NCBI GenBank assembly: GCA_903813345.2
Contig: CAIIXF020000001.1
Span: forward strand, 41,011,366-41,075,365
Reading direction: 5' to 3'
Origin: Owenia fusiformis
Taxonomy: Eukaryota > Annelida > Polychaeta > Sabellida > Oweniidae
Length of the DNA: 64,000 nt
Every line of letters starts with the position of its first letter. Position 1 is the first letter of the stretch. Under the pieces are notes generated by a model. That model was not told the origin of the DNA. It made no database searches and saw only the letters and a program-made list of their open reading frames with translations. This document shows, piece by piece, positions 48,101 through 60,100 of this stretch. The position numbers were made by a program, and so were the translations under genes.

Positions 48101-51100
48101 ATAATTATCGCTTTTCAGAACAATTTAGGAAACAATATTTTCTATCTACGTCGATTACAAAGCATCTAAGGTACGTAAATTTATATGAACAACTGAGTCA
48201 ATAGGGATAAATAGCCCAGCGAGAGTCGGCGGTCTTAAAAATACTTGGATCTGGATGCCAGTCCTGGTATAGATATAGTTCCAGGGCAGTTCGAAGAACG
48301 TATTAGATGTCCGTGAGAAAACCGCTAACCTGTTCAACTTGAAATTTTTACACATGCAATAGCAGACTAAAATTTTCAAGGTCGAAGGTCATCAAATTAG
48401 GTCACAAACAATGTTATCTAAATTTTCCAAAAGTTCAAGACTACAAATAAATTCTTGTCATCAAAATTGCAGGAAAACCGCTAACCTTGTCAACTTGAAA
48501 TGTTTACAGATGCAAGAGCAGACTAGTGCCAAGGTCTGATTAGGTTTTGGCCATGCTGGGTAAATTGCATGGTGGCCAGTTTGCTCTTCAAAGTGCGATA
48601 TTTATCACTGTGTGTCTTGTTAAAGACAATTATTGATAGCCCCTTATACTTATGTAACATGTACAGGAAGTCTGCAAAACATCTTTTCCGAACAGATTTT
48701 TCTTGAATATTAAATGTCACTACAATCACTGCTTAGTGATTATTTCTAGCATGAAAATGAATGAAAAAGTTATCCAAATATTAAGTAATTGACACAATAT
48801 GTTTTATTCAGTGGGATTCGCTACTCTGTGGAGTTGTCATTGTCTTGTCTCGATGATGCTATAGATTTGTATCACACCATTTTCACCATTGTAGTGTTGT
48901 TGTTATTGTTATTATGGGCAATTAAATTGTATAAACTAGCTGAAGTTTTATTGCCCATATCAACAAAATTTCAATAGATGCCAACAATTATATTCATAAT
49001 AGTTCATTTAAATTTTTAGTGAATAGAATAACAGACTTTTCATTTACAGTTTAAAACACACATTAATATGCAACTCACAATAAATGAATGAAACACAATG
49101 AAATTAGAATTTTAACTGCATGTATGATGAAATTAGATTTGAAAAATTGATCAATTGTTCAAATGATCAGACTCCAACACTTTTCTAGTACTTGTAGTGC
49201 TTGACTGCCGCATTAAAGTTTCAGTTGTCAATTTCACTGTATGAATAGATTTAGAGAATACATGAATAAGAAAATGTACCAGGTATTTGCATCTTGACTA
49301 ATTTTGTTGAAATTGCATAATTCATCATAACCATCAACACACATGAAAACTTTTCATTCTTTACAGATGGATCAAATAGTTTCAGTCTGAATTCTTTTGA
49401 TTTCCTTATAAATCACTTTATTTCCCCAACTTTGCATTTTAAAGAAAGTGTTAGTGCGAGTAGGGTAGTATACAATATAAAAGTCATTTTAGACTTGAAT
49501 TTGATTTTTAAAAATTGATTTATTTTAGTTTAGCTAAACAATAATTCATCTGATATATCTTTGCTTATTTCTAATACAAACACTTTTTGTGCAGAGGCAG
49601 ACAAAAATAAATATGATAAAACATAGAATACATAAAAACAACTATAACATGTATGAATGTTGAAGAAGGTATTGTTATTGAAAATATTGAAAAGTAATTG
49701 TTGATTCTTGTATTGATGTTTTTATCATGAATCAAATGTTTACCAACTGAATATGAAGTCATGAATAATGAAATGAATCTGCCTTGTTGTTAATGGGTCC
49801 ATAACTAATTTATTGCTTTCATTGGTTTATTTAAATGTATGCAGCAAAAAATATACAAAAGAATAATGGTTTTTCATTAATGTATCAATACGACAATTAG
49901 CTTATTGTATGTATAAAGAAATTGCCATCATTAATGAAATAACATCACCAGTCATGGGCGTAGCGCTATTTTTTTAAGTAGTATGCCACCAGGGAGCCCG
50001 CATGGTAGCAAGATTTGAGAGAAGCAAAAAACCGTTCAGGGGGGTGTGTGTTTCTCCCCCTAGGAAATTTGGTTGTATTTGGAACGAATTTGAAACCATC
50101 TGGTACGCCTGTGCGTACCCAGCGTAACAGGCGCTACGCCCATGCCAGTCACTACAACAAAGATTCATGCAACTGTTTTTCAAGAAAAAGTGTTTCATAA
50201 AAAGTGTTCCACTCAAAGAGGTTCAAATACATGGAATTGATGATTCCCAATTGCAAGATCTTAAAAATTATTCCACTTACAGAGTTGTATTAGACATATC
50301 ATTCAGTCGTATAATTCAATAGACAAAAGACTTAATATTAGATACACATTTTTGTGTTTTACAGGGTGAGCAGAGGATTAAGACAAGCAGCAAATATGAA
50401 GTTGGAAGCAAGGTTCTACCCTTCAATCCAAATACATACACAGAGGTATGTACAATTACTTTGTGTATGCATTCCTTTAAATAATATAAACAAGTAAACC
50501 AGAGTGTTTGGAGTTGTAGAAATGTATTGCAGCTTAGAAAACACATATGCATGTGTAATGTTTAAGTTCCTGTAAACCAATGACAGAACAGAAGTTAAAT
50601 GAATTGAATTCAGTTTTTTTTGTTCATTTTTGGTTAAAATGTTATATTTTTCAGATAATACGGTACTGCAGACTGTGCCTGGCAAACAGCTCGGGAGTTA
50701 AAGTCTCATTTGAGTCTCTGTCTGAAGAGAGGAAATCCCATGCTCCATCTATTGGCAAATATGTTGGTAGAATGTTAGAAGGAAATGGTATTGAGGAAAA
50801 TAATGCAATACACATTTATAGTACTATGCTGCAACAGTTCCTGTCGGCAGTGCAAGGTAGGTCACATCTGGGATGATTTGATAGAAAGTAATCTCAACGG
50901 GCAACATATCAAGATTATTAACTCACACAAATCACTTTAAATCATATGGACTACTCAAAACAGTGTTCTGGTTCAAGTGTGCTGGAATTCTTACAAAGCA
51001 AAAGGTATCAACCTTGATTAGGACGTATACAACACATAATTTACATGCAATTAAAAAGTATGTATTGCTGTTTAACAAATCAATGTAGAGTCCATTTCAC

Positions 51101-54100
51101 TGCTTCATTTCGTCAGTAGAACGGCAAAAATAAGAAATTGGGAGACCATTGTGCAATAATATATGGAAAAGTATATTCATAATGTATATGAATGACATTT
51201 GTATATTTCAGATTTTTTAGTTTTTTGTGCAATAAGCCTGTGTCGTCTTGTAATTTCAGCCATGTTAATCTTATTGAAAATAACATGGCAGAGAAACATC
51301 CAAATATAAGAGGCCACACACTTTATAAGCCAAACTAGAAGCAATCCAATATATACAAATGTCATTCATGTACATTATGAATATGCTTTTCTATATATTA
51401 TTGCACAATGGTCTCCCAATTTCTTATTTTTGCCGTTCTACTGGCGAAATGAAGCAGTGAAATGGACTCTAGTTGAACATGTTATGGATGCTATTGCTAA
51501 AGCAAAACCTTCTTATTTAGGTGAAGATGCCATGTACTGTTTACTAGAGTTAGTGTCTGTAGCCAAGGGTAAACTGTCAACAAAATTTGTGGATAAGTTG
51601 CCATGGATTAAGGTTGGTATTTTAAAGTCATGTACCTGTTTATGCTATATGTGACATCATTCCAACATATGTTACAATGAAAGCATCAGGTAGAGCACCT
51701 TGATTATGACACACTGAAGCATGAAATTAAATTTACAGGTGTGTTTGACTAACTGGGGTCTTTTACATATTTAAACAGGTTTATCCCTACCTGAAAAGCT
51801 AAATTCTATTTTAATTCATAAATGTTTAATATATTTTCAGAACCTGATGTTCAATAACAGAGACAGTGTGAGAGACTATGCCGCAGAGCTCTATGCAGTC
51901 ATTGTATCAGTCACCCAAGATGTTCAGGCCATACAGTTAACCATTGAGGAACTTAATGAGAATATGAACAACAAGGTACTTCGTGTGTTAATATGAACCA
52001 ATTCATCTTGGAGGGGATCTCCATGTACCTTTGTACCAGATTATCTTTGTGGGAAACTAGATCAAGATTTTTTCTCTCTTATTTAAAGGGGCAATAAGGA
52101 CTGTAGAGAAAATAGGAAAGTTTTTTCATTTTTTCTGAACTATCAAGGCAACATTTGGTTTAACATCTTCTTTGACATACCTATTTTCTTAAAATGTATG
52201 GATAAATTATCAATTTCAGCATTAAGAAGTGTAAATTCAGTTCAAAGCTTTAAAAAGGGGACTTCCACTTTTATATTTTTAAGATCCACCATGTTTCAAG
52301 AGGAATATCAGCTAAAATAATGTTTATCTAGGGGGTTAGTTTGTAAATAATAAAAATAGATGTTAGTCTTGATGAAATATCCAAACTTAAATATATTTTG
52401 ACACTGGTTCATGATCGTTGAATGACCCCTCTGCACTAATTATTGCACCTTTAAGCCCAAATTATTGTTTTCCCTGACGAATCATTTTTATGTCATCGCC
52501 ATGAATTGGTGACTGTTGTAATAGTCGCTAGTATTGCATCCAGTATTTGGTTTCTGCATCAGTGTTAGTGTGGGGACATTTTCTCATATTAATGTCATGC
52601 TAAGTAGAGACATCATTTTATATAATCTGATTGCAATCTTTTCTCTTTATATAAAGTTGTGATCTAATTGTACACCCCATACAGATATTGCAAATCATAT
52701 TTTATTTCCACATTTAGAGTTTAGAGGTTCAACATGGAAGCATCCTTGCCCTTGGACACATGATAGCCAATGCACTAGTGAGTGAACCAACAGGGTCCAG
52801 TAGTGTAGGAGACGTTACTATGGAAGACCTGGAGACACCAGGAAATAACACAGGTACCACACCTGGTACAGAGACCAATGGTTACATTGTGGAGGCGGTT
52901 CATAGTCTAGGTGAGTGAAATATAAACATGTAAATATAAATATGTAAACATGTAAACGCTATTGAGGGACATTTAGTATGAGATTTATTTACTATATACA
53001 TTTGTTCACTATCTTGACAAGCCCATGTTTCATTTACAATACAAAAAGTTTTTTCTTTCTATTTATTATCCCACGAAGTTCGTGAAGGATATAGGAAAGC
53101 CGTCCATCCATCCATCCATTCATCCGTCTACATCCAAGATGGCACCTGAATTTCAAAATGGCTGCCTCTTTTTCGTAAAAAACATTATCTTTGATAACTC
53201 ATATACTACTACTATAGTATGTAACGTTGATGGAATTGGTTCAAAATTTATATGCTGATACCTCGGTACAAGGGAGCTAAAATTTTCAAGATGGCCTCTA
53301 TTTATCAAAACATTTTTGGTTCGGTGAGATTTGCTACTCCTTGGAGTTGCTGTTTAAAATATAGTTCCTCTTTCTCATTGCAATGCATTCACATGTAAAC
53401 TCTTAAAACTTTTATTTCTATATCTCCATGTTACAGTGAAGCAAGTAGGCAGTAGTCAGGCATTACTAGCCTGTGGGGCATGCCTATCCCTGGGGGAGAT
53501 AGGGCGGCGCTGCCCCCTCCCTCTCCCTGATGGAAGCAAGGAAGACACACAAGAAGATCTTGTCACCAAGCTAAGCCTCGTGAAGAAACTCATCAAAATT
53601 GTTCAAGCTACAAAAGAGACAATAAAGGTAGTACATAAAGATTGCCTCAAAAAAATCTTGGTAGAGACTCATTGTAATTTGCTGTTGATATCTGAATATT
53701 AAGCATCTGATCAATTTAATTTTTAAATAAACAAAATTTCCCAAGTAAAAAGTTCATTTGTGTCTTGCAAAATAGTAGAGATCCATGCTCAATCATGATG
53801 ATATGCATTTATACGCTTTACACTTGTACTTCAATTTAGTTCTATTATTATAGCACAATAAGAAAAAAGAAGTAGTTGCGATTCATGATCAATTTGACGT
53901 TTATTCAGGTTCGAGAGAGGGCATCATTTTGCCTTGGATATATGTGTATTGGAGATTCCAAGTTCCCACACAGACAAGTTGTAATGGATGGCCTAGTAGA
54001 ATCAGCACAGGTTATTATGCTACTTTTATCATACCTGGGTCACATTCGCTCCGATCCATCGGCGGGCGCCCGGCTGATTGAGTGTTTTGTTCAATATTGT

Positions 54101-57100
54101 ATTCAATTTTGAACAAAATACTCAATCGGCCGAGCGCCGTAGTGAAAATCGGAGCAAATGTGACCAAGGCATTACTGATTAATGTAGTTCAAATTCACTT
54201 ATAAAATAAACTTGACTTTTTTCTTTAAGTGCAATAATGTGTTTTTGTTTTCTGCACAAAGGACAACAATTGAAAACACAAAATATTCATGAGGACCTTC
54301 AGAAACTTTATAGGAGCACTCCAAAAGGCCAATGTCTCCAAATAGACCTTCTTTTCTATATGGTGCATGATATTTTTATTTCACATTATTTTGTTGAAAT
54401 TTAGTGAGGATGACATCAGAATAATAACATTGAATCATGATTCATAACATTTGAATAATATCACCATAAAGACAGCATAAAATCCTAATATACCACACAG
54501 ACAGTTTAAACATGTTATTCCCATAAAATAATTATTGTTCAAGTTGTGTCAACAGAGAGTAAATACCTTATTGTTCATCATAGACATCTCTCAATGTTTA
54601 TAATTTCAATCTGCTCATGTTTATTCCACCTTTTTCTCAATAAATTTTAAATGAAACGAACCTTTTTCTTGTTTTCCTAAAAGTTTTTAATCTTGACTTC
54701 AAGACTGTTTACTTTGTTCCTTGCTGTTTCTCTGCATTTCTCTCTATTTAGAGAAATAAAACAAACCTAACATGAAATTCAATTGTTGTTTTATGAGCAA
54801 GTATCTGCATTGTTACGGCATATCAGGCTTTACTGGTTATAAAGCAAATTACAATGTGTATTTGCAAATTATTACCGTCAACAAAATAATAAAAGCCATT
54901 AAAAGTTGTATGTTGTGATATGCATATATTGAGGATCATTCAATGACTAATGAAATAAATTGAAAAATGCAATATTTGGCTCTTTGGTTGTCATGTTAAC
55001 CTGACTGTATGAACATTTCATGTCAAGAACCAGTGTCATGTCTGAATGCCCATATAAGGTAATTATATTCCAAGTAAAGGCCAAAGAGCCGAGTTTATGA
55101 CAGAATGTCTCATTGTGGTAAACTTCAAGCATATTTGTTAGAAAATTAAATGAAAGTGTCATAATTATTAATTATATGATTAAAAAATAAGGTTGCAAAT
55201 GTTGATGGGTGATTTATAATTTTGCTTCCAGAACAAAGAAGTGGAGCTCCACCTAAGTATAGGGGATGCCCTCGTGTGTGTAGCTCAGGGTAATATGTCT
55301 CCCCTGGCCAGAAACACATGGTTAGAGGATGCCACAACTGTACCACCACAGTATGATTGTTCTTTGGTAGAGACACTCGTCAAGTTGATTCTGACCAAAT
55401 ATGTGACACATGCCAGTCCACATGTTAGACAGGTACGGCTTTGAATGAAACAGTTTATGATAGAAAAAGCAATGTTTTGTTTAAATCAATGCTATAGTTA
55501 TTTTAAAGTTTTACTTGAAGGTCAAAAAAGATTTTTGAAAGATGTGTTTACAATATCCTATTATACAATTCCACAAAAATATGAACTTGGAAGCTAAAGG
55601 AAATATCAGGCACTGACGTTTCGGCAACCCAATTGCCATCTTCAGAACTTTTATTATCCCATCGAACGAAGTTCGGAGGGATATAGGGAACGCCTCCGTC
55701 CGTCCGTCCGTACGTACGTACGTCGTACGTCCGTCCGTCCGGGCAATAACTCAAATACCGTTGGCCCGATTTTATTCATATTTTGTACACATATACCCTA
55801 TGGGGGTAGAAGTTCTGCTCAAAAGCCGATTTTCAAAATGGCCGCTCATTTAAAAATGGCGGCCATTTTAGTGCCGATTTTACAGTTATTTAGGTGCAAT
55901 ATGTAAAACTGTAATAGCAATATGTTTTAAATGTAAAAAAAATTATATAGGACATTAATAAAGCTAGAAATGTAGATATTAAAAAAGCTCATGGCAGCCA
56001 TCTTGAAAAATGGCGGCCTTTACTCGTTATTTTACGATTTTTGCTGTAACTCGAAAAGTAGTGGAGCGATTTTGTTCATATTTGGTATGTGAATACTATA
56101 AGCATGGCACACTGTCTAATGACACTTTTGGTATAAGGCGGCCATTTTTCAAAATGGCCGCCATTTTAACTTATTTTACTAAAACTCGAAAAGTAGTGGA
56201 GCGATTTTGTTCATATTTGGTACGTGAATACGTATAAGCATGGCACACTGTCTAATGACACTTTTGGTAGAGGGCGGTCATTTTTTAAAATGGCCGCCAT
56301 TTTAAAGTATTTTACTATAACTCGAAAAGTAGTGGAGGGATTTTGTTCATATTTGGTACGTGAATACGTATAAGCATGGCACACTGTCTAATGACAGTTT
56401 TGGTAGAAGGCGGCCATTTTTCAAAATGGCCGCCATTTCAACGTATTTTACTATAACTCGAAAAGTAGTAGAGCGATTTTGTTAATATTTGGTATGTGAA
56501 TATTATAAGCATGGCACACTGTCTAATGACACTTTTGGTATAAGGTGCCCCTTTTGAAAAATGTTCGATGGGATTCGCTACGCTTTGGCGTTGCCGTTGT
56601 TCTGGTTCCACTTCCGGTACTAGAGCATGGGCTCCTTACAGTTGTCAAGTTGGAAATTTCTTTGGTCCCTAATCATATTTACAGTTTCCTTGAAATAGAC
56701 TGCTTTCTTAATCCACCTTTCCTGTCTGTTACTGATATTATCTAGCACTGTTACATTATTCCAATCTGTAGTACAGTTACTGGAGCTCACATGTGTAGTG
56801 ATAGCTGAGCTAGACCATTTTGATTGAGATGTGGACTTGTTACCCCTCGTAAAAGGTCTGTTATTGGTATTCTTTTCAACATCTGACTTATGTCAGATTT
56901 TGGTATGTCTCTTATTGGCATGTCACTTATTGTATTATGTCACTCGGTATTCTTTTACCAGTAACAGACCTTTTACGAGGGGTAACATTTGTGAAACAAA
57001 ATTAGACTAAATAGCTGATTATAGCTTATTTTATTCATATGTTTGCAGTGTGCTTGTATTTGGCTGTTGTCTGTCATGAACCAGTGTGCAAAGCAGACGG

Positions 57101-60100
57101 ATGTACAGAAACACCTGGGGGATATACAAGTGGCCTTTATGACAATGTTGTCTGATAAAGATGGTATGTGGACAGACTTAATCTTATAGATAGATTTGAG
57201 TTCAATTCAAAATGATGTTCGTCATCCATTCCAATCAATAATTTGCTTAGTGCATGTAACAGTTTATTTCACCACAAATATGCTCAAACTGCTGAAAATC
57301 TAAAAACTAACGTTCTTAAGAAAATATGATTCCGTCTCTAATGCATTTTACATACACCAGTGGCTTAAATCCTTAAGCCTGTCAACACCTTTTCAGTCAT
57401 AATGTTTATATGCTACAACTTAAAAGAGAATAGCAAAAAAACTTTCTGAATATGAAATTACTTTTTAAATCCCAATTAAAGATACATATGTATTTCCCAA
57501 TTTACTCATGACTATACCTAAAATATTGTTTACTTTGTAGAAGTGACTCAAGACTTGTCATCCAAAGGTCTTAGTCTTGTCTATGAGAACAGTGGTGAGG
57601 ACCAGAGGAGTGGTCTTGTTTCCTCTTTAGTGGACACACTTATGACTGGAAAAAGGTACACTGTCATGTTGTCTGTGACATCATGTGATTATGTAATGAG
57701 TTTGAAAGAGCAAAGGTCGTGACACTTGTTGCATTATTTAATTCAAAATCACTAAACGTTATAGTTGAGTTGCACTTGTAATTGTTTCTAAAATGGATGG
57801 TTTTAAGAATGGATTGACTTTTCTGCAAAAAAAAGTATGTTTATACAGCTATTACTTTAATCCATATTTTTGAAAATTCTCTGGAATCACAAACACCTCT
57901 CATAGGCCATTTCCATATTGTATCAATTGAATCATCAAAAATGGATATATACTAACATTGCATGTGGCAATCAAAACATGTGAGTTGTTCATTTTACTTA
58001 AAAGTGCTTGAAATATAGTTAATACCTCTTGTTGAATTCTAAATCCATTACATGGTCTTGTGTTGACCCTTCATCCAGTTTGTTATGCATTTGCAGGCCC
58101 CAGATGCAAGTCACCCAAGACACAGAACTATTTGCTGAGGGTGCATTGGGAAAAACACCAGATGGGTAAGTAAAAGATATAATATATATTAAGACTTCAT
58201 ACACATGTACCTGTAATGATGCAATATAAATCTTTAAAATGGTGCGTTAAGAAACATATTGATTGGTATATTTATTGAAAATATAAGATGTGTGTTTTGT
58301 TTCCAGGGCAAATATGTCGACCTATAAAGAACTCTGCTCTATTGCTAATGACTTGAACCAGCCAGACCTCATCTATAAATTTATGCACCTTGCCAACCAT
58401 AGTGCTATGTGGAACTCAAAAAAGGTATGGCTATAAACATATAACTGTATATATTTCATATATATATATGTACTTAATTGATATGGACAGTGTCTACTGC
58501 ATACTTTTTTTCTAAATCTTAGTATATCAGTGTTACACATGGAGATATGATTACTCAAGTAGTAAAACATTAGTACTAAATTAGCACTCAGGCAAAAGTG
58601 CACTCGTGAGCACTCATGTCACGAGTGCTAATTTTGTACTAATTCATCATATGAGTACTCATTTAGTGCTGAAAAATCAATGAAATTACAGCTATTTTAT
58701 CAAATTAGTATTAAAACATGCAATAAATCAGTACTCATGTCATAAGTGCTCATTTAGTACTTATATTTGCTGAAATGAGTACTCAGTTAGCGTTAAAATG
58801 CCATGAGTACTATTTTAGTACTCGGCATATCTCCCTGTGTAGTGTTCTTCAATATGCAAGGACCAAGTATCAGTCAAATATATATCAATAGATTGCTAGG
58901 ATTTGAAGAAATTATTTGTATGCTTCAATCTAGGGTGCAGCTTTTGGATTCAAGACTATAGCAGCTCAGGCTGGTGAGCAACTGGCCCCTATCCTACATA
59001 AGATTGTGCCACGATTGTACCGCTACCAGTTTGACCCGAACCCCCGCATTAACCAAGCCATGACAAGCATCTGGAATGCTCTTGTATCAGACACAAAGAA
59101 AACTGTAAGTTGTGCAGCAATATTAATACCATGTTATATTTAATATGTTCAGGCTTGGGTCAAGTTAATTAAATTCTTTTTATCATCTGATGTCTTCAAA
59201 TTTCGTCTTACGATCTTGCTTTGGTTTCAGGTTGTCAAATTCAAATGATCAGATTTATATTATATTATATAATGTTATATTATATTATGTTATATTATAT
59301 TATATCATATTAAATTATATTATATTCTGATTTACATTTTAGGTTGATAAATATCTTGGGGAGATCCTTTCAGATGTTGTGCAGAACTTAACCAACACCC
59401 AGTGGAGAGTTAGAGAATCAAGGTACATTGCATTTTTGCATTGCCTTTTTATTATTGTAAGCCTATAAAATTCCACATGTAATGTGTGTATTGGATGTCA
59501 TCAACTCTGAATAATATATCATGTTCACCTTAAGTTGATATCAGTGTGAGTCTAGTAGGTATGAATATTGTTTGTCACTAGTTGTTAAAAAGGATATCAA
59601 GTAAAATCATGTGACACTTGATTTATTTCTGTTACATTTCTAAATTGATTTTTGAATTAATGTTTATTTTCAGTTACACCCATATTTGTCGGCTATTTGT
59701 CATACCACACAAGTGATGTAATGTTTAGAATATAACTTGTATAAATAGTGATATATTTTCATAATCTTGCAGTTGCTTTGCTCTGAATGAACTCCTAAGA
59801 CGTCAACAGCTTGATGACGTGATTGGTGAGCTGCCAAACATCTGGGAGATCTTGTTCCGCGTCATGGATGACATAAAAGAATCTGTTCGCACTGCTGCAG
59901 ATGTTGCTGTCAAAACTCTTAGCAGGGTATGCCTATTTGTGATATATTCAAGTTTATTAATGTCCAGCAATGCAGGCTTAATCTTGTTATTCTGTATATC
60001 AAATATTACAATGTTAGTTTACCTGTATTTATGAGGTGAGAGGAATAGAAAATTCAAATTGTTTACATGTGTGATGTGAATGGACCCCCTTACTCAAAAT

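Larger units (their letters stand above)
38636..50364 (+). other. 11.7-kb ECM29 intron hosting a nested gene and repeats
   Basis: ECM29 exon 12 ends at 38635 and exon 13 begins at 50365; the protein reads straight across (VVYLAQK then [14 protein letters not shown]). Other ECM29 introns here are mostly 0.2-3 kb. This intron holds the antisense VWA-domain gene, a LINE fragment, a copied ECM29 exon fragment and several TIR elements; 38640-39400 and 48850-50360 look like plain AT-rich intron. Confidence 0.85.

Noticed and set aside
58019-58204. Minus-strand frame over an ECM29 exon
   Set aside because: Antisense shadow of exon 58097-58165.
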